Assembly (NCBI RefSeq): GCF_051622035.1
Contig: NC_135360.1
Location: 25,805,206 to 25,869,205 of the forward strand
Direction of reading: 5' to 3'
DNA length: 64,000 nucleotides
Source of the DNA: Arctopsyche grandis
Lineage: Eukaryota > Arthropoda > Insecta > Trichoptera > Hydropsychidae
This document shows, one piece after another, positions 10,191-22,259 of this stretch (position 1 is its first letter; each line of letters begins with the position of its first letter). The position numbers were made by a program, and so were the translations under genes. The notes below the pieces were generated by a model, which had not been told where the DNA came from, searched no databases, and saw only the letters and a list, made by a program, of their open reading frames with translations.

Positions 10191-13100
10191 ATATATACAT
10201 ATATGTATATGCAATGTTCTACATATTTTGTCATGCCTTTATTCTTTACTTTTTAATTTGTTTTCCTTATATTTATCTTTTTCATTTTTGTAAAAATCTG
10301 TTATTGGACTCGGATGTTACATATATTATTTATTTACTATTTGTTTTTTTATACATATCTATGTACATCCTGTCTGTTGATTTTTCAATAAATAAAATAA
10401 AATACATATATGTATATGTATTTATGTAGGTATAAAAACAATTCGTTAAATTTTTGACCTTAGTTATTAAATACACTTGGTCAGTAACTTTTAAATTAAG
10501 TTGTCAGTAACTGCATAATATATTAAAATTTGGCCTGTAAGTAATTGAATTCATTGATTATATCGATTGGTCAGTATTTTAATGAAATGGCCAATTCCTT
10601 TTAACTGTTGGCTTGTAATTTGACATATGAAGGTTGGAATTTTCTAATTTTAAAGAGTGGACATTTTGATGAATCCAATAAAATCATTACTGATAAACTA
10701 AAAACTATGTGACAACATTTGCTTACAGCTACTTACTGACCATTTAAATTAAAAGTTTCAAAAGTGATTGCCAAGTGACTACTAATTTAGTTTCGCTAAT
10801 CAAAAACAAACTTCGTACCTCCATAAAATTGTTGTAATACTATTTTTTTACGAGATTTTTATTAGTTCTTCGTCTCAAAAATAATCATTACCATAGCCGT
10901 TTTAATAAAACTTAATACGATATATGTATTTTAAAAAATTATGGATTTTTATTATTTTTACTATTTTCAAATGACCAAAATTTTCCATCAAATTTATATA
11001 TGAATTATATAGAAACGCGAAACGACGAATGACTTTGAATTCAAAATTATGTACATATTAAATATTAAATAATCATAAATATCATAAAATATTAAAAACA
11101 TTATATCATAATTTAATTTTAGAAATCGCAATTTTTTACATAATATATTACTCATTTAATATAAAATATATGTGAATATATACGAATGCACAGGCGCCTT
11201 GTTCCAATTTTTTCGACGTTGCATTTTAATGAAAAATAAAAAATCTGCATTGTTTTCTAAACACGCAAGATACACACAGTTTTCACTCTCGTATCTCCTC
11301 CAAATTTAATTCAGAGTGAAAATTTTCGTTACGTATAATATAAAGTTGTTTAATAACAATTTTCGGGTACGTGATTTTGCGCGAAATTATATCATTTAAA
11401 TCAGTTCGCATTCGCTTTACGTCTACTTTCTACTGATTTGAAAATATGATAGTAATCCATATTATTTTACCTGCGAATTTTTCGCCTTTTACTTTCTAAA
11501 ACTGTTATCCTCTACCTACTTATATTTGTTCAAGTATTTAGCAATCACAATAAATCATGGATGCTAATCGGGAGTGATTTCATTTATTTTCAATGTTGTT
11601 CGAGGTCATTTGCATTTTAATAGATTCATTGCATGCTTTTTTTGCATCCTTAATTTGCATGCCATCTGAATATGTTTACAAAATTATTGCCATTAAATTT
11701 GCTCTTGTTAATCGGATTTATTATTTCGCTTTAATATAAATGGAAGAATTGATACTATTAAAAATGCCGGCCATGAAAATTTTACAATTTTACATATTAT
11801 AGGTACATTTTTTCTTTTATTTGCTTTCTCAATTTTATGACATCATATGTCATAAAATTGTATGAAACACTTTATTCGCTCTTTATTTTTTATAAAGTGA
11901 CCATATATCCCAGGACGCTCTACAGAAAAATAGCCCCCCCCCCCCTTACATTATTATGTGTTGTTCTGGAATCAATTATATTGATTTTTTTACCTTATTT
12001 TTATTTTCCTTGTATACAAGAATTGTACATTCCGAAAAAAAAATTTAAATTTTATGAGAATATTAATGGTTATTTCAGGGAAGAATAGTTTTTAATGTGC
12101 AACTGAAAAATTTGATTTCTTCTTTTGTAATAATGTAATTTTTACCAGAATTTATGTACATACATTTCTTTAAAAAAATTAAACAAAAATAGTCATGATA
12201 AAAAAGATTAATAAACCATTATATTTTTTTTTAGAAACAAGTGAAATGAATCGTACAACAAAATATTTATATGCTACTTTAAAATGATTATATTATAAAT
12301 GTATATTTATAACAACAAACGCACAGTACGTAAAAAATGGGACTGTCCCGGCCAAAACGGGACGTATAGTCGCCCCAAATTTAAAGTGCAATTTACATTG
12401 AAAATTCAATTTTTGATCTTGATATTCATATGTATGTATATATATCGATATTTTTTTTGGTTATTCATTTCGGAATACCATTTTAGTATACATAATTTAA
12501 TAGAATGGAAATTCGAAAATACGATCACGTACAATAATTGCTTTATGGCTAGCTGTTCGCTTCCATCTGTGGTTTTGCAAAAACCTTCTGCCAAAATTTG
12601 GATTGTTACTTGTACCAAATTCTTTCGTTAGAAATGATTCAAAGTTGATTAAATATTATTTTTCCTTCCTTTTTTTGTAAATATGTATATGTAGCGGGGA
12701 CCTGGTGGTTAGGTTAGGTTAATCATGGTTACATACTTATCAGATACATATCAGAACATCAACTAAAAAAAAACTCAAAAGCCTTAACAAGAAAAATTTA
12801 AATTAAAAAATTTAATTTAATTAAAATTAAAAATTTAATTTAATTAAATTGAAATTAAAGAAAAATTGTATGTGTATTTAAAATGTTATTTATTTTTACG
12901 TCATAAAAAATTCATCCTAAACTGATGCCGATTGGAGCGGAGCGGGATATTTTAGTGGTCACATTTCTATGATCAATACTGTGCATGCGTCATAGTTTTT
13001 TTCACTCTGCAAAGCAAATATTTGGAATATAAATTCCATTGATCCATCAACGCACTATAAATACACTAAGTGGGGCACTCTGTGATTATTACGACTGATT

Positions 13101-14300
13101 TAAACAATTATACGAACTATTACAGTGTGTACTCGTAAAATCGATAAAAATTCTTAAATATAACCTGGGGTCAACTTTTCTTAAACCACCTCCACGCATA
13201 TCGGATTGTTTCGAGTGTCGACCTCGCTCAATATTTGCACAGGGATATTCGAACATACATATGTATGTATATCTATTTACTTTGCAATTTTTTAATATTT
13301 GTATACGGCACACAACAATATTCCACTTTTTGCACGCAATTTCGAGTTCCGTGACTTCACGTGCTCAAGCTCCGTGAAAACGACCGCATACAACCAATGC
13401 ATAAATGTAATATAATGGCAATTTTATAATTATGATGATGGTAAAACAATAAGTGATTTCTATTCCATTTACCATTGCATGTGTGTTTTTATATGTACAT
13501 ATGTATGATAAATAAAAAAAATTACAATTGAATGCTATATAATAAATTTTATTGGATGTGCACGATCGTCTTTTTTTAGTACACTTATTATATAGGTATA
13601 TATGTAAATGTGTCGTTGATTATTTTCATTTTTTGTTTGCAGCGTTATATGTAAATTTAAAACAAATTATATAACGAATGATTGTGACTTTTTTTAGTTC
13701 GGCTGATCTGCATTGAATAATGTTTTTGCGAATACGGTCGCAAATTGTCGATTTGCATAAAAAATTACATCTTTTTTATTGATTTTTTATGCGACAAACC
13801 CGGATCAAATGGCAAAAGGCTATAATAATAATTTTCGCCTTGAATTTTTTGATTTAATTTTTTAATCCATTCATTTTTTTAGTAATTCTACAAAATCATT
13901 GATTACGAAATTTAATATAAAATTTGCATTTCATATTATGTACCTACATTTCTGTATACCTTTTAAAAAAAAATTACACTTCCCATATATTTATCAATAA
14001 TGGTAACAGTTGTTATATAATTTTTTTTCTCATAACTTGATTGCGTTTTCGAGATATGTTTTTTTTGCGTAATTTTTCGGTCACTCTTATTGAAATATTT
14101 CCATAGTGATACTGGATTGACACGATACGAGTACACTCAGACCGAATACGTTCACTTGATTACTCGGACGGTCCACGTTACTAGTAACCAAATTTACTTT
14201 AATTTTTTAAATTTATGTATATTCTTACAGGCTGCCCAAAGCGTATACCTATAGTTTTAAACTTGTACTTGAAATATATTAATTTTAAATTATATGTAGG
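10191..14300. other. AT-rich intergenic or intronic DNA, no gene
   Basis: No supportable gene. It contains a C11-12 homopolymer at about 11935-11945, GTCCCGG-containing words near 12340-12370 resembling those at 27601-27700, and a low-complexity AATTTAATTAAA block at 12785-12860. Short open frames are AT-driven. Confidence 0.5.
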
Positions 14301-14522
14301 ATGGTTTTGCCAATTTGTCGAAAAACCGTTTCAACAATGAAATCAGATAAATTGGCAAACTCTGATAGGAATCGATCGACTTGTAGTCACAAATATCCAA
14401 GCTGACCAGCAGCACCGCAGAAATACGAATATATTCTTTTCAATCTCGTTCATTTGAGGTCTTGAGCCCGGGACCTCTCACTGGTTAGTATTAACGCAAA
14501 CACCGAGCTATGCTTCTGGCTT
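14301..14522 (-). mobile_element. tRNA-derived SINE, copy 4
   Basis: On the - strand it reads from GCCAGAAGCATAGCTCGGTG (14522 leftward) through a decayed box B, GACCTCAAATGAACGAGATT, TCGATCGATTCCTATCAGAG, TTTCATTGTTGAAACGGTTT, to a TTTGCCAATTTGTCGAAA-like end near 14301. Same subtype as 2403 and 19954. Confidence 0.75.
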
Positions 14523-15039
14523 AATTAGAGGACTCAGTCTGAGTGCACTCGTATTGTGTTAACCCGATAAAAACCAGTTGAGAATTGTTATCTAAATGTA
14601 TGATATTTACAGATGATGCATGACTTTTGACTCATTTTTTGTACTAGCTATGGCTATAGGCTTATATGTATATGTATTTATATATATGTATTGTTTCTAA
14701 ATTATATAACATGTAACTCGATTCTTCTTAAAACTTTTATCCTTCTTAATTAAACTACTCTATCAAGATGAAGCTAAACTCTATGATGCTGCATCTTTTT
14801 ATTTTCTTTTTCGAGACCCATTTTGCCGCAGTATTTCAATGAAATCCTACTCTAAGTCCACCTAATTGCCTCGAGATTCAATTGCTCAATTTTATTTTTT
14901 CCTCAACAAAAAGTGAATTATCGGTCACACTTTATTTTTTTTCTTCATCCGAAACCACGTCATCCATTAGATTGCCCACTGGTATAGCACTCTTTGTGCA
15001 ATAGCCACATATTTCTCTATGTACATATAATACTGTAGG

Positions 15040-15240
15040 ATGTTGCAAGATAGACGAGTGCTCTCTCACGCAAGTCTTCAATATTTGCCGAAATCAAAGC
15101 CGTACGCGAGCTGACTCCTAATGCGGCGTTCTTCGCTCCGTGCTGAGGATGCTCCAATGTCGACTTCCGATAGTCAAAGTCGCCAAACGTCGTGCATACA
15201 AATCGTTAACCTGTACCACTGGCACCAGTTGACACTACAT
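15040..15240. other. G+C-richer island of unknown nature
   Basis: This stretch stands out from its AT-rich surroundings. On the - strand one frame is open over roughly 60 codons (reads FGDFDYRKSTLEHPQHGAKN, then ALISANIEDLRERALVYLAT). No start, splice sites or family were recognised. It could be a decayed repeat or a coding remnant. Confidence 0.25.
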
Positions 15241-15599
15241 AAAGATAATACATACATACGAAATCAATCCAAGGACAATATACTGTTTTAAGCGTGGACA
15301 AGTAGAGTTTTGGGATCGAATGAAAAATCAAGGTTATATGCCTATAAGGAAACATTTATATCTTAACCACTATTAAGGAAATTAGTGTCAACTGCCATTG
15401 AATCAGTTTTCCTACATACGTATCGAATGTTATTCGTTGATATAAAATTGGTAAATTTAATAGACCTAGCTTTTCGTGAACTGGTATCACTAGAAATAGG
15501 CTACTCGTCAGGGCAATTGTAAAATAACAATACATAGATCGTTCCATCAGTGTTCAAAGCAAAAAAGCATGTAAAAACATGATGTACTAGCGATAGACC

Positions 15600-15922
15600 T
15601 CTAGATATATAAAATTGAATGTCTATTTATCTGTTTAGTATAGGCTCCTAAACCATTCAACCGATTACGATGGAACTTTCAGGATTTGTTGTATGCATGT
15701 CAAAAAACCTATTAATAATAATATTCGTAATTTCGATTTTACCGACGCGAAAGTTTGAAGCGCCATTGTGTAGTCAAGGAAATGTATTCGTTGGTAACCA
15801 CGTTACCAGTTTTTTTGTGACGACACGGCGTTGAATATAGGTTAGTAGAGCTTCCAATCAACACTTGAAACGGGAATTGCATGCCTAATTCTGGCATTGC
15901 AACGCATGCCGGGTTCAGCTAG
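15600..15922 (+). mobile_element. Non-autonomous Helitron-like element
   Basis: It starts TCTAGATATATAAAATTGAA and continues TAAACCATTCAACCGATTAC, like the 5' part of many insect Helitrons. It ends CATGCCGGGTTCAGCTAG followed by T, that is a CTAG 3' terminus after a short G+C-rich stretch, with T on the 3' side of the insertion. The base before the start is C rather than the usual A. No Rep/helicase coding sequence is present. Confidence 0.6.
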
Positions 15923-16155
15923 TTATTTATTTATTTTAAACAAGTTATAAGTAGAGGTAGGACCGGAAGCGTGCTTTTTCCAAGAAACAGGGCAAACTAC
16001 AAAGCTAGAGAGCATATAAAAAGGTTCATCATAAAAATGAACAAAGCATGACGAACAATGAACAATGAACGGCGCAAAGATAGTTCGCTCTTTAGTTATA
16101 AGTAAAAATACCTACCTACCTACATATTAACAATATATGTAAAACAGCAATAGAA

Positions 16156-16232
16156 AAATTAATTAATTAAAATTAAATTTAATTAATTAAAATTAAATTA
16201 AATTAATTTATTAAAATTATATTAATTTTCAA
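16156..16232. repeat. Low-complexity AATTAAATT block
   Basis: A run of AATTAA/AAATTAA words similar to the block at 12785-12860. Nothing else of note lies between 15923 and 17280 apart from short AT-driven open frames. Confidence 0.6.
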
Positions 16233-17315
16233 TAGATGGCGCTAAATGCTCGTGTATTTTCCAACAAGAAATATCGATAGCAAACAATATACATATGTAT
16301 ATACAGGTTTTTTCTTGATCTTACCACCCAAACCTTATATACATATACATACATGCATGCATACGTATATATGTATGTACATTAAACCTTACAAAGTATT
16401 TTTCGAAATTATATACAAGATTAAGAAATGAACAATAGTGCTCCAAGCCCTAAGTACATAGTTACACATAGTTAGCACTGTTGCCGTTTGTTTATACACG
16501 TTTTTGTACACGGCAACAGCTTATAGACTGATTTTTGAATATTTGATTCGCAGTTAATTAATTATTTATCTTAATTATTATTGATCGTATGCTCTTATTA
16601 ATTATACCGCTTCTTATCACATTAACACTACCGAACAGTAAGCGTCAAGAAATTTATTCATATACATATAATATGTATGTATGTACTAGCCAATTAAATA
16701 TTGAAAACTTATTACAAACAACATCACTTTTTTATATATTTTTCAAGATGAAAATATGTAGTAATTCACACAACTCAAATTCGAGTAAAAATTTAACAAT
16801 TCAAAAGATAATTATTAGTTTTTGACCAAAAAAAAAAAAATAAATGTCCGTTTAATATGTTCATATACATGTAAGTACTTGACTGTTTATGTTGAATTTT
16901 GTCGACGAATTCGTCACCACTGGGCAGACAGGAATTTGCAAGCTTAGCTTTCATTGCTTACCATTTCAAACTAGGCCCTTAAAAACTATTATAAACCTTG
17001 TAAAAATAGCTAGACCCCGGAATTTGTACCATTTCCCCTTCCGCTCTCCTCAGTCCTGTGTACAATACAACATATGTTGACTTTGATTTTAGTGCCAAAA
17101 GTAAACTAATAATGGTTTCTTATATTTTTTGCGAAAACTGTCGATAATCGCTGTTTATTGACCTATGTACTGTTGGCTTCTATGCATTAAGCACATGATA
17201 ATTAAGTTGCTACATGTTTTATTATCATTTTAAATTCTTTAATGATGTGTCCACGAGTTAGTAAATATTGTACATAATCAAGTATTCGCATACACTCATT
17301 ATGTCAAACTTACAG

Positions 17316-17545
17316 TTCCGACGAAGTGTTTTCGCGAGAACTTCTCCGAATCTACACGTGCCTGTTCTGTTCTAGTGTTTCTCGACAATGAAAATAATTT
17401 GCATTGTCCAAACTTGACCTTGACTATTCCTCCAAAGTGTGGTGACTGTTTGGCCGACATAAGCAGTCTTCTTGCGCAAACGGAATTTGCGAAATCGCCA
17501 AGCGAACGCAACACGATCGATGAACTCTTGGGTTGCGAGAAGTAA
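17316..17545 (+). CDS. Probable terminal exon, cysteine-rich C-terminus, partial
   Basis: A candidate 3' exon: acceptor AAACTTACAG ends at 17315, and the frame (one base carried in) runs 75 codons to TAA at 17543-17545. The peptide goes PTKCFRENFSESTRACSVLV, then LDNENNLHCPNLTLTIPPKC, then GDCLADISSLLAQTEFAKSP and ERNTIDELLGCEK. It has six cysteines including a CGDC pair, near-normal codon use and a G+C content well above its flanks. The opposite strand is also open (87 codons), but its translation looks far less protein-like. I do not recognise the family; an extracellular, disulphide-bonded tail is a guess from the cysteines. Upstream exons were not identified; 8255-8524 on the same strand is a conceivable but unproven partner. 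Confidence 0.45.
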
Positions 17546-19020
17546 AAGTTCTCACCGTTCATTGATTTTATGATACTCGGTTTATTTTTAAATATGTCGC
17601 CTTGATTAATATTTCAACTCGTGTCAATTAAGTGTGGGATCCCCTCTGAAATACACACTGCATTGGTATATTAAATATTCACTTCAAAGACATCGTATTA
17701 TAACCAAATAAAAAAATATAAAACGATAAGCAATTTCTCATGCGAAAAAATCTGTGTATTTATGATTACCATATAAATAACTCAATATGGAATAAGCAAA
17801 AACCAGTATAATGGATACTCACAAGAAATATTTAACATGCTTTCAAGTACCATTCATACTAATAGGGATTATGCTTTGCATAGTTTATTTTCATTTATAT
17901 AAGGGGTGTTATTAGTGTTAAATTGATTTTTAAATGATCCTAATACTATTTTGTATGCGATACAACGTTTGCTATGAAGAATTATGAGTTCAATGAATTT
18001 AATTCTCGTATAGAAGGTTGACTTGTATGTACTTCAACTTGCCTTCACTATTCTAATAAATTCTAGAAAGAAACGAATGTCTAAGAAACACTTTTGTAAA
18101 TAGGACGCCTTCATTTTATTTGATTTTTATTTTATTTTATATGAATGTAATTTAACCTTGTCGATTTTTTATTTATATTATGAAATATATAGATTATTAT
18201 TACTAAAATAAATGTCGACATTCGCCATTTGAATCACAGGTGGAACTTTGTTCGAACCATAGATAATTTGACTTGATTTTCAATATTTTTTGGAACCTTT
18301 AAAATTCTCACTTGGTTTTTCGAAGTAATCAATGCAGATCAAACTTAATTTTATCTTTTTCATTCTTCAAATTTTCAAGAATGAAAAAGTTTTCTTTTAA
18401 ACGCATTGCAATCAATTTTTTCTTGTATTCTCATCTTTAAATATCAATTGGAAAATGGCTAATAGTACTTTTGAACGTAAAACTAAACTTAAACGCTTAA
18501 TACTTGAGAAAAAAAATTATCTATAGGTAGAGACATACACAATCAACCCTGGTTGTAAGGCACTGTATCACCTTTCCAGGGAAAGAAACTCCATAATAAA
18601 TCCCTGGAAGTGGGAGCAGCTCTGTCAGTACAATATGACTTAACATCTACTGCGCTGCATATAAGGAAGTGGAAATTGTAGAATTTTCCTAAGAAAAGTA
18701 TGGAGAATAAACTTCTCCATGATTAGCATTCTCAGGAATAAGACACCCGACTGCTGATGACATATTTATGTATGTACATACATAAGCATTTCATTTGAAT
18801 GCTACAATTTTAAGATTATTTGAATGATCTTTGAATGCTGACCAACGCCAATCGGCGTTTTGCCAACAAGTCCACGGAACTGAAAAACGCCGATAGGCGT
18901 TGTATTCTTGTATTAGTAAACAAGAAGTATTCTTGTATTAGTAAACCATGAATACTGCCTGCTAAGCCTTTCCAGGTAGCATTGAAAAAAATGCATTGAA
19001 CGGGTGACCGTCACCGCATC
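17546..19020. other. Intergenic, mostly featureless
   Basis: AT-rich. At 18845-18900 an imperfect inverted repeat (ACGCCAATCGGCGTTTT against AACGCCGATAGGCGTTGT) is visible. Next to it, at 18901-18947, GTATTCTTGTATTAGTAAAC is duplicated in tandem. No gene was recognised. Confidence 0.5.
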
Positions 19021-19086
19021 GAATGTTAAAAAGTCGAAAATGTTCGTTCACCATGCATACATATGAAAAACGGTTAGTATATATAT

Positions 19087-19250
19087 CAGTGGCGTGCGGT
19101 AAAAGTCTCTCTCCCCCCGTCGTACATCCTCAATTTGCGCGAGCAGGATACAACAGGAACAAGAGGAACAGGCTTTTCCTCCCGTATCTGCGCGCGCACA
19201 TTAAACAAGGCTGTGTGACAAAAAGAGAGATAATTTCACCGCATGCCACT
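19087..19250. mobile_element. Foldback MITE, CAGTGGCGTGCGGT ends, copy 2
   Basis: It starts CAGTGGCGTGCGGT and ends ACCGCATGCCACT. It shares GCGCGAGCAGGATACAA, AGGAACAGGCT, ACAAAAAGAGAGA and other words with 9096-9244. ATATATAT lies on both sides, so a target duplication is possible but cannot be told from simple repeat. The arms are more diverged than in copy 1. Confidence 0.75.
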
Positions 19251-19271
19251 CATATATATAATATATATATA

Positions 19272-19392
19272 TAGTACTGTTTACCATGTAACCTTTTTTT
19301 ATCTTTCGACTTAAGATCTTTCGATTTTCGATCTTTGCCTTCCGATTTTTTCGGGCTTTTCACTTTCGGTCCCGTGTGGTAGACCCGCATTG
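19272..19392. repeat. MITE family B, truncated copy
   Basis: This segment (ACTGTTTACCATG..., CTTTCGACTTAAGATCTTTC, CGATCTTTGCCTTCCGAT, ending CGTGTGGTAGACCC) is the reverse complement of the interior and one end of the element at 32420-32597. The other terminal repeat is missing here. Confidence 0.7.
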
Positions 19393-19473
19393 AACATGGG
19401 TCGTGTGATCCGTGTCATTCATTTGTTAACGTTTATTAAGACTGGTTTACACCGGAATTTCTGAATTCATAAC

Positions 19474-19606
19474 TAGTCACTGGACCCAGAAGGTGCCGCG
19501 TATTGTTCAAAGGTTATAAATGCATTGTTAAAGGTTTGCCGAACCTTTTTTACAAAAGATTTACAACAATGGAACAATGGATAGCACTGTGACTATCCTA
19601 CCTCTA
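19474..19606. mobile_element. hAT-type MITE (TAGTCACYGG family), copy 1
   Basis: The 133-bp element starts TAGTCACTGG and ends CCTACCTCTA. It is flanked by a perfect 8-bp direct repeat TTCATAAC (19466-19473 and 19607-19614). Interior words GTGCCGCGTATTGTTCAAAG and ACAATGGATAGCACTGTGAC are shared with the copies at 21935 and 22643. An 8-bp duplication with TAG...CTA ends fits hAT transposition. Confidence 0.9.
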
Positions 19607-19953
19607 TTCATAACCATAGAAGAATTTCCCGTTAAAAATCCCTAACTTCTGAGTATTTTAGATTGTGGGTTGGCATTCAGATTGTGAGCATTACATTTTA
19701 ACAACAAGAAATAGTTTTGGAAAAATACATTCATTAATAGACTTGTTTATTTTTATTTTTTTACATATATACCAGGAAGGCCTTACAGGTAACCCCAATG
19801 CGCCTTCCTGGCCAATTACAAACAATACAGCATTTACTGAAAACTCGTAAATTAACGAGGCATCTATGAATTGTACATAAATTTGATTGTACATTAATCA
19901 TACTCAAATAGTGGTGACATAGTAAGTAGGAAAGATTTTTAGCCAACTTTAAT

Positions 19954-20160
19954 CGGGAACCGTTTCAACAATGAAATCAAAGAAATTGGCAAACTCTGAT
20001 AGGAAACGATCGACCTGGAGTCACAAATATCCAAGTCTGACCATCAGCACTACAGATATACTCGGAAAAAATATTTTCAATTGAGGTCAGCTCATGGGAT
20101 CGAACCCGGCGCCTCTCGGTGTTAAGCAGAAGCTTAACGACCGAGCTATGCTGCTGGCTA
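19954..20160 (-). mobile_element. tRNA-derived SINE, copy 5 (best preserved)
   Basis: Reading the - strand from 20160: AGCCAGCAGCATAGCTCGGT, box A-like CTCGGTCGTTAAGC, then a perfect box B GGTTCGATCC in the context CGCCGGGTTCGATCCCATG. The family tail follows (GACCTCAATTGAAAATATTT, GACTTGGATATTTGTGACTC, CGATCGTTTCCTATCAGAG, TTTCATTGTTGAAACGGTTC). Confidence 0.85.
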
Positions 20161-20164
20161 TTGT

Positions 20165-21160
20165 TGCAAGATATATTAGAGAGTCTCAACACACCTTTAC
20201 AAAACTTGAAATTCCCGGTGTTAAGTTATCTAGGGTAGTAATCGAGGGCTTGTTTGGATTAGCTATAATTTTTATACCTGCTTTCTATTGGTTTTCTAAA
20301 TAATTCTAAATAGTTGGAAATGTTGGCGAAATTTTCAGCGTGGCGGGCCTTCAACAGAAAAGACGTCAGCATTCAAAGGGTTAAAAATACTAATATGGAG
20401 ATTTAGCGCTAAATCTCTACCGATTAGTTTCCATAATCATCGTTTATTATACTCATCTCTTGGCAACCGAAAAACGTGTCTTCATTATATTCAATTTATT
20501 TAATCCTATCGGGCAGAAAGTCCAACAGAATTACTGGTGTGTGTCGAAACTTTGCAGGCTACCTACCCAAGATGGTTAAAAGCCGTTAAGACGACAATCA
20601 ACAGTTGCCATAAGCTACAATTTAAAAGTCAATATGTATTCGTGCTCGCTTGAACAATTACACACTTGTACATCCAAGCCAAAAGATTCAAACCATTCAA
20701 AAATTTAGCACCTCTTCAACTTTTATGACTATTTGCACTATACATATGTAGACGGTGGTGTCATCCGATTTCCATAACAACGAGGTTTCAAACAAAAAAT
20801 ACACTTCAGTTACAATAACCGTGATAATATCACAATATCCCTGAAAACACGATTTTCTTTTGGGTTGATGCTTGATGGGGTTCTCATTATATTTTCTCAA
20901 AAATATTTCTATTGGATGACTGTATTGCGTATATTGTTGGTTTCCAATGTTTTTAGTGGTAATTTATTTACCAAAAATTCTACATTCTAACTGATCGCGA
21001 TAATACAAGTAATCCTTTAGTTATTTTATTTATGTTAAACAAATAAATCTTATCGCCGCATCACTTGTACAATCTCGCGCAGATAATACATGATTTTTGC
21101 ACACTATTAATAATTCGATTGTTCGAAAAATCTCAGATACGAATCTTCGACTGTTAGACT
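20165..21160. other. Intergenic, nothing recognised
   Basis: No gene, no clear repeat boundary. Short open frames at 20094-20303 (+) and 20697-20900 (-) lack family resemblance; the former overlaps the SINE. Confidence 0.5.
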
Positions 21161-21168
21161 TTGGATGT

Positions 21169-21262
21169 ATTTAAACGTAAGCTAGCCTATCACACCATCC
21201 AATTTCCATTTCTATTTCTGGTTTACTTTTGCACCGTGCGGACGTTTCTTCGCTTTCAACTG
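21169..21262 (+). promoter_or_regulatory. Possible promoter and non-coding first exon
   Basis: A TATA-like TATTTAAA (about 21169) is followed after about 30 bp by a relatively G+C-rich stretch that ends in a strong donor CTG|GTAAGT (21262|21263). This is the layout of an untranslated first exon on the + strand. The only confirmed + strand gene downstream is Abcd1 at 31453, but no link is shown. Confidence 0.25.
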
Positions 21263-21612
21263 GTAAGTAACCTTCGATTTTATTTGCAATGAAATCAACA
21301 AAAAGCAAACAGCTCCTCGTTTTGTCCTTTTTTTCTTATATATGTATGTGCATATAGTATGTATATCCTTTCGAAAGGGGCTTCGAAAGGACGACGACCC
21401 AGAGTTTCTCGTTTGGCACCTGCTTTCGTCCGGGTAAATTTTGCGATCTCTTATCTTGCGTATTAATTTTTTTAATGTCTATCAACCCAACGTCAATCTT
21501 TCAAATCGGAATGTGACATTGCATGTATTGAATATCCATCGAAAAAAATCTAATTAAAGACACTCAAATGAACAAAGTATGTACATGATACACATTTAAA
21601 CGTCAAATACAT

Positions 21613-21791
21613 AAGTTTGTGGATACTGGAATGATTCAGGTTTTTCCTTTCAATGTAATTTATGTGGTATACATATATTTATATTTATTCCTTGAAAGGA
21701 AAAACCCGAATTATTTTATCATCTACATGCTTAAAATTCGATACAAATTCAAAAATGGACATACAATATCTGTGCACCAAGCCATCGATAT
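21613..21791. mobile_element. Foldback element, GTGCACCAAG ends, copy 1
   Basis: It shares its right half (ATTCGATACAAATTC, ATGGACATACAATATCTGTG, CACCAAGCCATCGATAT) with the copy at 22903-23106. It has its own internal inverted repeat (GGTTTTTCCTTTCAA against TTGAAAGGAAAAACC). The left terminal repeat is eroded. Confidence 0.65.
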
Positions 21792-21934
21792 ATTTTATGA
21801 TCATTCATATACGTGTGTATAATAATTGAGAATTACGATTATTTACACCAACTTTATTTTATTTTATTTACAATTTTTCTATAGTAACATTGCAGAATTG
21901 ATCCAAATCTTCAGTATGGTTAGAATGTAATCAG

Positions 21935-22034
21935 TAGTCACCGGAGCCTGAGGGGGCCGTGTATTGTTCAAATTGTAAATGCATTGTTAAAGGTTTGCCG
22001 AACAATGGATAGCACTGTGACTATCCTACCTCTA
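21935..22034. mobile_element. hAT-type MITE (TAGTCACYGG family), copy 2
   Basis: The 100-bp element TAGTCACCGG...CCTACCTCTA is flanked by a perfect 8-bp duplication GTAATCAG (21927-21934 and 22035-22042). It carries an internal deletion relative to copy 1. It sits exactly at the left end of another hAT-like element (22040). Confidence 0.9.
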
Positions 22035-22039
22035 GTAAT

Positions 22040-22259
22040 CAGTAGTGGATTATAGCACAGGCGCACTAGGCGCTCGCCCAATGCCCTCGATCCATGGGGG
22101 GGGGCCAAAAGACCCCCGAAAGTTATATTTAACTTTAACATTTTTTTTTAATTTTACATAGTTAATTAATTTGAATGTTTGAAAAAATAGCAATGTTCGT
22201 GGTAGAGGGCCCAAAATCAATTTGCGCCCAGAGACCCCAACTGAGTAAATCCGCGACTG
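22040..22259. mobile_element. hAT-like non-autonomous element (CAGTMGYGGAT ends)
   Basis: The left end CAGTAGTGGATTATAGC and the right end, read in reverse CAGTCGCGGATTTACTC, form terminal repeats of the common insect hAT type. The interior is G-rich near the ends (GGGGGGGGCC at about 22096, GAGGGCCC at about 22205). The flanks share TGTAAT if the MITE at 21935 is removed. Confidence 0.6.

Noticed and set aside
11935..11946. C homopolymer (and a similar one at about 29520)
   Set aside because: Simple homopolymers with no adjoining structure; likely slippage tracts.
12705..12722. GGTTAGGTTAGGTTAA, like the insect telomere repeat TTAGG
   Set aside because: Only about three units, inside ordinary AT-rich DNA; not a telomere or a clear interstitial array.
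17299..17562. 87-codon - strand frame over the 17.3-kb exon
   Set aside because: The + strand frame has an acceptor, paired cysteines and a more natural protein composition; the - frame looks like its shadow.
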